A stretch of DNA of 64,000 nt. Source: Saccharopolyspora ipomoeae. Lineage in GTDB: Bacteria > Actinomycetota > Actinomycetes > Mycobacteriales > Pseudonocardiaceae. The translations under genes were made by a program, and so were the position numbers. The notes beneath the pieces were generated by a model that was given only the letters and a program-made list of their open reading frames with translations, did not search any database and had not been told where the DNA came from. The stretch covers positions 1-64,000 of the forward strand of contig NZ_JASAOF010000018.1 in the NCBI RefSeq assembly GCF_029952525.1. The letters run 5' to 3'. Below are positions 35,032 through 43,117 of this stretch, in pieces (the first letter of the stretch is position 1; each line of letters begins with the position of its first letter).

Positions 35032-35083
35032 TTATGGGGTACAGTCTGTTCCTGTTACTTCGAGTACGACGAACTGCGGAGGT
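35032..35083 (+). promoter_or_regulatory. conserved promoter/5' leader of the second AurF-like gene
   Basis: Copy of the sequence at 33346-33398: TATGGGGTACAGTC, TGTTCCTGTTACTTCGAGTA and TGCGGAGGTG, with one base deleted between blocks. It also overlaps the divergent TetR promoter region. Confidence 0.6.
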
Positions 35084-35088
35084 GCGCA

Positions 35089-35991
35089 ATGACCGCCGTC
35101 GGTGTTGCCGGCCAGAGCGCCGAGCAGGACTTCTCCAGCCGCCTGCTGGAGTCCTCGCAGACGCTCTCCTACGACCCCAGCACGGAAATCGATTGGGAGA
35201 GCCCGCTGCCCGAGGACCAGTACGGCCTCAACCCCGAGTGGAGCACGCTCTACGGGACCAAGCTGTGGGATGAGCTCACCGAACAGCAGCGGATCGCGCT
35301 GACCAGGCACGAAGTCTGCTCGATCATGAGCACCGGCATCTGGTTCGAGATGATCCTGCAGCAGATGATCCTCCGGGACCAGTACGTCAAGGACCCCGCG
35401 AACTCCGAGTTCCAGTTCGCCCTCACCGAGGTCGCCGACGAGTGCCGGCACTCGATCATGTTCGCCCGCATCTGCCAGAAGCTCGAAGTCCCCGCCTACT
35501 TCCCCAGCCGCGGCGTCATCGAGCTCGCGCGGGGGTTGAAGAGCCTCGCCACCGGTGAGGTCGCCTACGGCGCCGGACTGGTCGCCGAGGAAGTGCTCGA
35601 CGTGATGCAGCGCGACTGGATGCGCGGCGACAACGTCCTCGACATCGTGCGCACCAGCTCCAAGATCCACGTGGTCGAGGAGTCCCGGCACATGAAGTTC
35701 GCCCGGGAGGAGATCAAGGAGCACATGCAGAGCATCGGGCGGGTCAAGCGCCACATCAGCGCCGCGATCATCAGCATCGCCGCCTACGTCATCGTGAACG
35801 CCCTGGTCAGCCCGAAGGTCTACGCCTCTGTCGGGATCGACACCAAGCGCGCGCTGGCGGAGGTCAAGTCCAACGAGCACCGCAAGTCGCTGATGCGCAA
35901 CGCCAGCGCCGGGCTCATCGAGTTCCTCGACGAAGCCGGCCTGCTCACCCGCACCTCGATCGCGTTCTACAAGCGCGTCCACATGATCTGA
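35089..35991 (+). CDS. AurF-like diiron oxygenase (paralogue 2)
   Basis: 300 residues, ATG with GCGGAGG upstream. Same family and metal motifs as 33407-34297: RHEVCSIMSTGIWFEM, VADECRHSIMFARI, LVAEEVLDVMQRDW and VVEESRHMKFAREE. Between about residues 49 and 140 the two proteins differ at only a few positions, and the underlying DNA is nearly identical there, whereas N-terminal and C-terminal parts differ considerably. It is 10 bp upstream of the ferredoxin reductase gene and clearly in the same operon, so that protein is its probable electron source. Confidence 0.9.
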   Translation: MTAVGVAGQSAEQDFSSRLLESSQTLSYDPSTEIDWESPLPEDQYGLNPEWSTLYGTKLWDELTEQQRIALTRHEVCSIMSTGIWFEMILQQMILRDQYVKDPANSEFQFALTEVADECRHSIMFARICQKLEVPAYFPSRGVIELARGLKSLATGEVAYGAGLVAEEVLDVMQRDWMRGDNVLDIVRTSSKIHVVEESRHMKFAREEIKEHMQSIGRVKRHISAAIISIAAYVIVNALVSPKVYASVGIDTKRALAEVKSNEHRKSLMRNASAGLIEFLDEAGLLTRTSIAFYKRVHMI

Positions 35992-36001
35992 GCACACGGC
36001 C

Positions 36002-37471
36002 ATGACCTACGCGATCACGCAATCCTGTTGCGCCGACGCATCGTGCATCTCGGTGTGCCCGGTCAACTGCATCCACCCCACCCCGGACGAGCCCGACTTC
36101 GGGACCACCGACCGGCTCTACATCGACCCGCGCGCCTGCATCGGGTGCGGCGCCTGCGCCGATGCGTGCCCGGTGGACGCGGTGTTCCCGATCGACAAGC
36201 TCACCGGTGAGCTGTCCGTGCACGCCGAGATCAACCGGGAGCGGTTCTCCGAGATCCCGGCCTCCTACCCCTGGGGTCAGCCGCAGTTCCCACGATCGCT
36301 GCCGACGCACGCCGCTGCGCCGAGCGTGGCGGTCGTGGGAACCGGGCCTGCCGCCGGCTACGCGGTGCAGTCGCTGCTGCGCTCCACCGACGCCGAGATC
36401 ACGCTGATCGACCGGATGACCACGCCGGGCGGGCTGATCAAGTTCGGCGTCGCGCCGGACCACCCCAGCACCAAGCAGATCGAGCACACCTTCGCCACCA
36501 GCTACAAGCACCCGCGGGTGCGGATGCACCTGGGCGTGGAGGTGGGCCGCACCGTCAGCCACACCGAGCTGACCGAGCACCACAACGCGGTGATCTACGC
36601 CGTGGGCGCGCCCGGTCACCGCACGCTCGGGCTGCCCGGCGAGGACCTGCCCGGCACGCTCGCCGCGCGCGAGTTCGTCGCCTGGTGCAACGGGCACCCG
36701 GACCTGGCGGCCGACGCGGTGGAGCTGTCGGCGGAGCGGGTCGTGATCGTGGGCAACGGCAACGTCGCGCTGGACGCGGCGCGGCTGCTGCTCAGCGATC
36801 CCGACGAGCTGGTCGGCACCCCGATCGCCGAGCACGCGCTCGCGGCGCTGCGCAAGAGCAAGGTCCGCGAGGTCGTGCTGCTGGCGCGGCGCGGGCCCGA
36901 GCACGCGGCGTTCACGCGCTCGGAGTGGGTCGGCATCCAGCAGCGGCTGGCGGGCCGCATCGTGGTCGACGGCCACGGCGGTTCGGGCGAGGTCATCGCC
37001 TCGGCGGCCGAGGGCTCGACCGCCGGGCTGCTGCGCGACCTGCCGGTCGAGGACGTCGACTGGGACCGGGCTCCGGCCGGGGACCGCCGCCTGGTGCTGC
37101 GGTTCTCGTCGGCTCCGACCGAGGTCGTCGGGGACGCGCAGGTCCGCGCACTGCGGGTCGGCGACGGTTCCGACAGCCGCGACGTGGAGACCGGGATGGT
37201 GCTGTGGTCGGTGGGCAGCCGCGGGGTGCGGATCCCGCAGCTGCCGTTCGACGAGGCCAGCGGGGTCATCCCGAACACCGCGGGCCGGGTTCAGCCGGGC
37301 ACCTACGTGGTGGGCTGGGCCAAGCGCGGCGCCGCGGGCGGCATCGGTGCGAACCGCGCGTGCGCGGCGGAGACCGTCGACGCCCTGATCGACGACGCGG
37401 CGGCGGGCCGCCTCCACGCGGCCCCGAAGAACGCCAAGTCCTTCAACAAGCTCCTCCGCTCCCGGAAGTAG
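36002..37471 (+). CDS. ferredoxin-NADP reductase with N-terminal ferredoxin domain (FprB-like)
   Basis: 489 residues. Residues 1-60 are a bacterial 7Fe/8Fe-type ferredoxin: CCADASCISVCPVNCIHP and CIGCGACADACPVDAV supply the cysteines of two clusters. From about residue 105 comes an adrenodoxin-reductase-like domain: VAVVGTGPAAGYAVQSLL (FAD), GGLIKFGVAPDHPSTKQ, VIVGNGNVALDAARLLL (NADP), and the C-terminal GTYVVGWAKRGAAGGIGANR. This is the architecture of mycobacterial FprB. Encoded directly after an AurF-like oxygenase, it probably passes electrons from NADPH to the diiron enzyme. I recall that in Mycobacterium tuberculosis fprB also neighbours an AurF-like gene. Confidence 0.92.
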   Translation: MTYAITQSCCADASCISVCPVNCIHPTPDEPDFGTTDRLYIDPRACIGCGACADACPVDAVFPIDKLTGELSVHAEINRERFSEIPASYPWGQPQFPRSLPTHAAAPSVAVVGTGPAAGYAVQSLLRSTDAEITLIDRMTTPGGLIKFGVAPDHPSTKQIEHTFATSYKHPRVRMHLGVEVGRTVSHTELTEHHNAVIYAVGAPGHRTLGLPGEDLPGTLAAREFVAWCNGHPDLAADAVELSAERVVIVGNGNVALDAARLLLSDPDELVGTPIAEHALAALRKSKVREVVLLARRGPEHAAFTRSEWVGIQQRLAGRIVVDGHGGSGEVIASAAEGSTAGLLRDLPVEDVDWDRAPAGDRRLVLRFSSAPTEVVGDAQVRALRVGDGSDSRDVETGMVLWSVGSRGVRIPQLPFDEASGVIPNTAGRVQPGTYVVGWAKRGAAGGIGANRACAAETVDALIDDAAAGRLHAAPKNAKSFNKLLRSRK

Positions 37472-37484
37472 GGGTCCTGGAGTC

Positions 37485-37554
37485 GGACAGTTTTAGCCAT
37501 AATTGTCCGGACAAAAGGGACATTGATCACGGGTGATTATGGCTAAAACTGTCC
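37485..37554. repeat. inverted-repeat element with perfect 19-bp arms
   Basis: GGACAGTTTTAGCCATAAT at 37485-37503 is exactly inverted at 37536-37554, separated by 32 bases. The inner part begins with the 12-bp palindrome TTGTCCGGACAA (37503-37514). The element is AT-richer than its surroundings, lies between two convergent genes and is too structured to be a plain terminator, so it is probably a REP/BIME-like repeat or miniature element; it carries no coding sequence. Confidence 0.8.
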
Positions 37555-37609
37555 ACTGGTGAGGAACGCACCGAACTGAACACCAGCAGAAGAGGCCGGG
37601 GGGCGCCAG

Positions 37610-37654
37610 AAAGAGGCCGGGGGCACGTGGGTTTCACGTGCCCCCGGCCTCTTT
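37610..37654. terminator. strong hairpin terminator
   Basis: Perfect 20-bp stem AAAGAGGCCGGGGGCACGTG with its complement at 37635-37654 and a five-base loop, just after the MFS gene's end. A partial copy of the left arm (AGAGGCCGGGGG) at 37591-37602 precedes it. Confidence 0.88.
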
Positions 37655-37665
37655 CGACGGTTCGG

Positions 37666-39117
37666 TCAGTGCACGGCCGCTGCTGCCGAGGCGCCTTGGC
37701 CGTCGGTCTTGCGGATGAACAGGGCGGTGGCGAAGGCCAGCAGGCCGATGCCACCGGCGACGATGAACGCCGTGCGCAGGCCCGCCGCGTCGGGGGTGCC
37801 CGCCGGGTTGGTCGAGCTCAGCGACGAGACCGTCACGAACACCGCCGTGCCGAACGCGCCCGCGACCTGCTGCAGCGTGCCCAGGATCGCGCTGCCGTGC
37901 GAGTACAGGTGATCCGGCAGCGAGCTCAGCGTCGAGGTCATCAGCGGCGTCATCATCAGGCTCAGGCCCAGCATCAGCAGCAGGTGGAAGCCGATCACCG
38001 CGCCCAGCGGGGACTCCGGCGAGAGCGTGGCGAACAGCCACAGCGCCGCCGCCATCGCCGCCGCACCCGGGATGACCAGCGGGCGCGGCCCGACCCGGTC
38101 GAACAGCCTGCCGACCGGCCGACCCATCAGGCCCATCAGCAGACCACCGGGCAGCACCGCCAGACCGCTGACGAACGTGCTGGTCTTGAGCACCGTCTGC
38201 AGGTACAGCGGCAGCAGGATCGCCGCCGCGCCCAGCAGGCACATGAACAGCAGCGCGGCCAGCACCAGCGGCACCACGAACGAGCGGTTGCGGAACGGCC
38301 GCAGGTCCAGCAGCGCCTTGTCGTCGCGCTGCAGCCGCAGCTGACGGCTCACGAACAGCACCAGCGCCACGGCGCCCACCACGAGCGGCACCCACGGCGG
38401 GATCGCGTGCGCACCACCGGACTCACCGATCGCCGACAGGCCGTAGAGCAGGCCGCCGAAGCCGATCGCCGACAGCAGCACCGACAGCACGTCCAGCGGG
38501 ACCGACCGGGTCTCGCTGTCCAGTCGCATCCACACCGCACCGATCGCCAGGGCGAGCACCGCCAGCGGCAGCACGATCCAGAACATCCAGCGCCAGCCCA
38601 GCGAGGACAGCACCGCACCACCGATGGTCGGGCCCACGGCGGGGGCGACCGCGATGACGATCGAGATGGTGCCCATCGTGGCCCCGCGCTTGTTCGGCGG
38701 GACCAGCCGCATCGCCGAGGTCATCAGCAGCGGCAGCATCACCGCCGTGCCCGCGGCCTGCACGATGCGGCCGAACAGCAGCATCCCGAAGCCGGGCGCC
38801 AGCCCGCTCAGCAGCGTGCCGAGGCTGAACAGGGTCATCGCGGTGAGGAACACCTGGCGGGGTGTGAAGCGCTCCAGCAGGAACCCGGTGATCGGGATGA
38901 CCACCGCCATCGTCAGCAGGAATCCGCTGGTCAGCCACTGCACGGTCGTGGTGGACACGTTGAGGTCGACGGTGAGGTCGCGCAGCGCGACGCTCAGGAT
39001 CGTCTCGTTGAGGATCATCACGAACGCCGAGGCGACCAGCACGCCGAGCAGCACGGTGGCGGCTTTCGGCGGGGTGGTCTGCCGGTCAGGCTCCGCGATC
39101 TCGGCCGTCTCGGTCAT
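37666..39117 (-). CDS. DHA2-family MFS multidrug efflux transporter
   Basis: 483 residues from ATG 39117 (a GTG five codons upstream is also possible). Fourteen predicted helices as in EmrB/QacA: helix 1 with ASAFVMILNETILSVAL, helix 2 TVQWLTSGFLLTMAVVIPIT, motif A-like GFLLERFTPRQVFL, motif C in GPTIGGAVLSSLGWRWMFW, and later PLYLQTVLKTSTFVSGLAV and GSAILGTLQQVAGAFGTAVF. Proton-coupled export of drugs or small hydrophobic molecules is the known family function. The gene stands alone between the inverted-repeat element and a 460-bp space that must contain its promoter; no adjacent regulator is visible. Confidence 0.9.
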   Translation of the reverse strand: MTETAEIAEPDRQTTPPKAATVLLGVLVASAFVMILNETILSVALRDLTVDLNVSTTTVQWLTSGFLLTMAVVIPITGFLLERFTPRQVFLTAMTLFSLGTLLSGLAPGFGMLLFGRIVQAAGTAVMLPLLMTSAMRLVPPNKRGATMGTISIVIAVAPAVGPTIGGAVLSSLGWRWMFWIVLPLAVLALAIGAVWMRLDSETRSVPLDVLSVLLSAIGFGGLLYGLSAIGESGGAHAIPPWVPLVVGAVALVLFVSRQLRLQRDDKALLDLRPFRNRSFVVPLVLAALLFMCLLGAAAILLPLYLQTVLKTSTFVSGLAVLPGGLLMGLMGRPVGRLFDRVGPRPLVIPGAAAMAAALWLFATLSPESPLGAVIGFHLLLMLGLSLMMTPLMTSTLSSLPDHLYSHGSAILGTLQQVAGAFGTAVFVTVSSLSSTNPAGTPDAAGLRTAFIVAGGIGLLAFATALFIRKTDGQGASAAAAVH

Positions 39118-39578
39118 GGGGTTGTCGTGCACCTCGCTCGTGTGGGGCCTGGTCGCGGCCGGTGTTCCTCCCGGCCGGTCTGCCGGTCGGGCTCGCCGCG
39201 TCGCTGACGGCGATTCGGTGGAGTTCTGCGCTCTCAGGCGGGCGCGTCAGGTCCGCTCGCGCGGCGGATCGCCCCACACGGCGGTGGGGTCCGCGACGGC
39301 GTCGGGCGGCCGGATCTCGGCCGGCGGATCAGCGGGTCCAGTGCCGGGGCGGCACGTGAACCTTCTCCTTCACGAGCGTGCTCGTCCCCCAAGAGCTCCG
39401 ATTCAGCTTAACGCTCGGCGCGAACGAAAATTCCCGTCGCGACGAAGCATCGCGAAACCGACACGTTCACCGGCGTGCGCGACGTCTTCCATCATCCGGG
39501 CTGGTCAAGCGAATTTCCCGGCCGGTCGAGCTGCCCGGGCCCGGAGTTCCTCCCGCGAAGCGGATGATGAACGTCACG
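39118..39578. other. intergenic region upstream of the MFS gene, no gene seen
   Basis: About 460 bp between two minus-strand genes. Frames crossing it have no ribosome site or known similarity. CACGTGAACC and nearby CTTCACGAGCGTG at about 39354-39383 form an imperfect palindrome that could be an operator for the efflux gene. Confidence 0.5.
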
Positions 39579-40982
39579 TCAGGAACGAGCCGCCCGCCAG
39601 CGCCCCAGGGCGGTGTCGAGGACCAGGAACGCCAGCAACGAGATCCCCAGCAGCGGCAGGAAGAACGCCACCACCAGCGTCACCGCGCCCAGCGGAAGCA
39701 GCACCCGCAGCGGGACCTGGCGCCAGGCGCCGCGGGCCACCGGGGCGCCGAAGCTGCCTGCCGGGCGGCGAGTCCACCACATCCGGTAGCCGAGCGCGAT
39801 CGCGGTCAGCAGGGCCACCACCAGTCCGGCCAGCACGATCTGGTTGACCAGGCCGAACAGCAGGCCCATGTGCGCGTCGACGCCCCAGCGCGCGAGCTTG
39901 GCCATCAGCGGCCAGTCGGCGAAGCGCACGGTCTCGACGACCTGGCCGGTGGCCGGGTCGACGGCGGCGGAGTCCTGCTGGGTGGGCCAGTGCCGCTGGA
40001 TCTGCTGCACCACGTAGGCGCCGCCGTGGGACGGCGGGGTGATCTCCACCGGCCCGGTCAGGCCCTGGGCCTCGGCGGCCCGCAGCACCCGCTCCGGCCC
40101 GACGCCGACGCCGGTGTGCGCGCCGTGCCCGCCGTGGCCGTGATGGCCCTGGTGCTCCGGCGCGACGGCCGATGCGGAGACGGTCGGGGTCTCCCAGGAC
40201 AGCGCCCCGCGCAGCGCGGTGACGTTGGCGCCCGCGTAGTTCGACCAGGTCAGGCCGGTCGCCGACAGGAACAGCAGGCCCAGCGCGATCCAGGTCCCGA
40301 GCGCACCGTGCCAGGACAGCAGCCGCTTGCGCCCGGTGGCCGCGGGCGCGGGGACGACGAGGGACCTGCGGGTGGCGCGACGGCGCCGGAACCACAGCAG
40401 CAGACCGCCGAGCACCACCACCCACAGCCAGCTCGCCGCGAGCTCGCTGTAGAGCCTGCCGAAGTCGCCCAGGTGCAGGCCGCGGTGCAGGTTGTCGATC
40501 CACGCGCGCAGCGGCAGCGCCTGGCCGCTGCCGTAGGTGTCGAGCACGCCGCGCACCTCGGCGGTGTGCGGGTCGATGAACGCGGTGCGCTGGAAGCTCT
40601 CCGGCAGGTCCGGGGCGGCGAACAGGACCTGCGTGGTGTCGGTCGGCGTGGGCGCGGGTCGGATCGACATCACCGAGGCTCCGGGCAGCGCCTCGCGGGC
40701 GGCCGCGAGCTGGTCGTCGACGGGCACGTGGTGCGGGCTCGCGGGCACGTGCAGCTCGCGGTCGTAGACCAGCTGCTCCAGCTGCGGGCTGAACACGTAC
40801 AGCAGTCCGGTGGTGGCGGCCACGACCAGGAACGGGGCGATGAGCAGTCCGGCGTAGAAGTGCAGCCGCAGCACCAGCGGGCGCAGCGCCGCCCACGTTC
40901 CGGCGGTGGGCGTGGTCTTCCCGGCGGCGGCCCTCTCGGCAGCTGGGGTCGTCTCGTCAGCCGGGGTCGCCTCGGTGCTCAT
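39579..40982 (-). CDS. PepSY-associated TM-helix membrane protein with His-rich loop
   Basis: 467 residues. Family features: N-terminal helix LRLHFYAGLLIAPFLVVAATTGL, where the histidine and glycine pattern is typical of PepSY_TM (PiuB-like) proteins; a periplasmic PepSY domain; helices near 185-205, 225-245, 365-390 and 415-450; the conserved LLSWHGALGTWIALGLLFLS and WGVDAHMGLLFGLVNQIV. Between helices is a histidine-rich run EHQGHHGHGGHGAH (about residues 278-291), suggesting metal binding. Relatives are linked to siderophore-iron reduction or copper handling. It is divergent from the formylglycine-generating enzyme gene with 160 bp between starts. Confidence 0.85.
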   Translation of the reverse strand: MSTEATPADETTPAAERAAAGKTTPTAGTWAALRPLVLRLHFYAGLLIAPFLVVAATTGLLYVFSPQLEQLVYDRELHVPASPHHVPVDDQLAAAREALPGASVMSIRPAPTPTDTTQVLFAAPDLPESFQRTAFIDPHTAEVRGVLDTYGSGQALPLRAWIDNLHRGLHLGDFGRLYSELAASWLWVVVLGGLLLWFRRRRATRRSLVVPAPAATGRKRLLSWHGALGTWIALGLLFLSATGLTWSNYAGANVTALRGALSWETPTVSASAVAPEHQGHHGHGGHGAHTGVGVGPERVLRAAEAQGLTGPVEITPPSHGGAYVVQQIQRHWPTQQDSAAVDPATGQVVETVRFADWPLMAKLARWGVDAHMGLLFGLVNQIVLAGLVVALLTAIALGYRMWWTRRPAGSFGAPVARGAWRQVPLRVLLPLGAVTLVVAFFLPLLGISLLAFLVLDTALGRWRAARS

Positions 40983-41142
40983 CTCGTCTCCGTTCGCGCG
41001 TCGTGCGTCCGTTCGAGATGTCGGTGCCGGGTCCGTCCTGGTTCCCGGGAGTTGCCGCCGTCACATCGGAAGCCGTCCTCCCGCGCGGGACGCGCGCGGG
41101 TAACGTCGTCGCGCAGCGCAAGACGAGTGCGGGAGGTGCCGA

Positions 41143-42027
41143 GTGGCGAGCTGTTGTCCCCCGTCGCGTTCCGGTTCCGCGAGCGGGCCGGAGCAGCCGA
41201 TCACGCCGGGCGGTCTCGATCGGGACGGGATGGTGGTGCTGCCGGGCGGCGTGTTCCGGATGGGCACCGAGGACGCCGACGGGTTCCCCGACGACGCCGA
41301 GGGCCCGATCCGGGAGGTCCGGGTGGACTCGTTCGCCATCGACCGCCACGCGGTGTCCAACGCGCGCTTCGCCGAGTTCGTCGAGGCCACCGGGTTCGTC
41401 ACCGAGGCCGAGCGGTTCGGCTGGACCTACGTGTTCGCCAAGTTCCTGCCGGGACACCTGCGCAAGGAGTCGCCGCGCCCGGAGCAGACTCCGTGGTGGT
41501 GCGGCGTGAGCGGCGCGAGCTGGAGCCGTCCCGAGGGCCCCGGAAGCGATCTCGACGGCCGCTGGGACCACCCGGTCGTGCACGTCTCGTGGAACGACGC
41601 CGTCGCCTACTGCACGTGGGCCGGCAAGCGGCTGCCGACCGAGGCGGAGTGGGAGTACGCGGCGCGCGGCGGCCTGGACCAGGCCCGCTACCCGTGGGGC
41701 GACGAGCTCACGCCGGGCGGAGAGCACCGCTGCAACATCTGGCAGGGGCGGTTCCCGGTCCGCAACACCGCCGAGGACGGCCACGTGGGCACGGCGCCGG
41801 TGGATTCCTTCGAGCCCAACGGTTTCGGGCTGCACAACGTCTCGGGCAACGTGTGGGAGTGGTGCGCCGACCGCTTCGCGGAGGGAATCGAGAACCGCTC
41901 GATGCGCGGCGGGTCCTACCTGTGCCACGACTCCTACTGCAACCGCTATCGGGTCGCGGCGAGGACGTCGAACACCCCGGACAGTTCGAGCGGGAATCTC
42001 GGTTTCCGCTGCGTCGCCGACGTCTGA
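41143..42027 (+). CDS. formylglycine-generating enzyme (sulfatase maturase)
   Basis: 294 residues from GTG with GGGAGG upstream. FGE_sulfatase domain: GMVVLPGGVFRMGTED, HPVVHVSWNDAVAYCTWAGK, RLPTEAEWEYAARGG, CNIWQGRFP, GNVWEWCAD and the copper-site/active region RGGSYLCHDSYCNRYRVAAR, with C261 and C266 as the catalytic pair known from Streptomyces coelicolor FGE. It oxidises the sulfatase motif cysteine to formylglycine using O2 and copper; its client here is probably the sulfatase at 19328-20797. Its own N-terminus contains C4-C5-P-P-S-R9, which itself fits the C-x-P-S-R substrate motif. Confidence 0.94.
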   Translation: MASCCPPSRSGSASGPEQPITPGGLDRDGMVVLPGGVFRMGTEDADGFPDDAEGPIREVRVDSFAIDRHAVSNARFAEFVEATGFVTEAERFGWTYVFAKFLPGHLRKESPRPEQTPWWCGVSGASWSRPEGPGSDLDGRWDHPVVHVSWNDAVAYCTWAGKRLPTEAEWEYAARGGLDQARYPWGDELTPGGEHRCNIWQGRFPVRNTAEDGHVGTAPVDSFEPNGFGLHNVSGNVWEWCADRFAEGIENRSMRGGSYLCHDSYCNRYRVAARTSNTPDSSSGNLGFRCVADV

Positions 42028-42100
42028 GGGAATTCTTCCGGGCGCACCCCGGCACCGAATCGGAATGAATTGTTCCGATTCGGTGCCGGGAATCCGGGAC

Positions 42101-43117
42101 TCACATTCCCGTGACGATGACGTCCGACGGGACCTCGGTGTCGTTGGCGAGCGCCCCGAAAAGCGTTTCCGCCTTTTCCCCGTCCCATTTCACGACGGAG
42201 GCGCCTTCGCTGGTCTCGCCGAACCCGGACATCGGGACCGTGGTGGTCACGCCCTGCCCGGAGGCGATGCCGTTCATCGCGAACGCGAGCCCGGCGAGGT
42301 GCCAGACGTGGTCGTCGGTGTTGACGATGAACGCGCCCGAGGTGTCCAGGATGAGCGGGAAGATCCGCAGCGGGTTGAGGAAAACCTCTGGGGAGGAGGC
42401 CTTCTCGGTGAGCGCGGCCAGGAATTCGCGCTGCCGCTGCACCCGGTCCAGGTCGCCGCGCGCCGACGCGCGGGTGCGCACGTAGCCCAGCGCCTGCGGG
42501 CCGCTGAGCTCCTGGCAGCCCGCTTGCAGGTCGAGGTTGGCCTTCGGGTCCTGCATCGGCTCCTTGACGCAGAGGTCCACGCCGCCGATCGCGTCGGTCA
42601 TGTCGGCGAAGCCGCCCAGGCCGATCTCGGCGTAGTGGTCGACCCGCACGCCCGTGGACGCTTCGACGGTCCGGGCCAGCAGCTGCGGACCGCCGTAGGC
42701 GAAGGCCGAGTTGAGCTTGTCCTTGCCACGCCCCGGAATCGAGACGTAGGAGTCGCGCGGGAGGCTCACCATCGTGGGCTTGCCGCCGGCCTGCGGGATG
42801 TGCACCAGCATGACCGTGTCGGTGCGGCGGCCCGCGGTATCACCGGTTCCCAGCTCGGCCTGGCGGTCGGCGTCGAGCCCTTCGCGGCTGTCGGAGCCCA
42901 CGAGCAGCCAGTTGGTGCCCGGCCCGTCGGCGGGCCGCTCGCCGTCGGTCGGCAGCGCCGCCTCCCGCTTGAGCGAGTAGTCCACGTAGATCAGGAAACC
43001 GGCCAGCGCCAGCACCAGGACCAGCAGCACGACGAGGATCTTCCTGCCCGTGCGACGGCGTTTCGGCCGATGGTTCGGTGGCCGTCCGTGTACCATCTGT
43101 TGCTGAGCGTAGTTCAT
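42101..43117 (-). CDS. LytR-CpsA-Psr (LCP) family cell-envelope ligase
   Basis: 338 residues from ATG 43117. A short cytoplasmic basic segment (RPKRRRTGRK) and one transmembrane helix (ILVVLLVLVLALAGFLIYV) precede the extracellular LCP domain: NWLLVGSDSREGLD, RRTDTVMLVHIPQ, MVSLPRDSYVSIPG, KLNSAFAYGGPQLLARTVE, IGGVDLCVKEPMQDP and ALGYVRTRASARGDLDRVQRQREFL carry the conserved arginines and aspartates that bind polyprenyl-pyrophosphate. LCP proteins attach arabinogalactan, teichoic-acid-like or other glycopolymers to peptidoglycan. A second LCP gene is at 60596-61549. No glycopolymer gene is adjacent. Confidence 0.92.
   Translation of the reverse strand: MNYAQQQMVHGRPPNHRPKRRRTGRKILVVLLVLVLALAGFLIYVDYSLKREAALPTDGERPADGPGTNWLLVGSDSREGLDADRQAELGTGDTAGRRTDTVMLVHIPQAGGKPTMVSLPRDSYVSIPGRGKDKLNSAFAYGGPQLLARTVEASTGVRVDHYAEIGLGGFADMTDAIGGVDLCVKEPMQDPKANLDLQAGCQELSGPQALGYVRTRASARGDLDRVQRQREFLAALTEKASSPEVFLNPLRIFPLILDTSGAFIVNTDDHVWHLAGLAFAMNGIASGQGVTTTVPMSGFGETSEGASVVKWDGEKAETLFGALANDTEVPSDVIVTGM

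Noticed and set aside
36685-39207. Long plus-strand frames opposite or across the ferredoxin reductase and MFS genes
   Set aside because: Gln/Arg/His-rich shadows of recognised genes; no ribosome sites.
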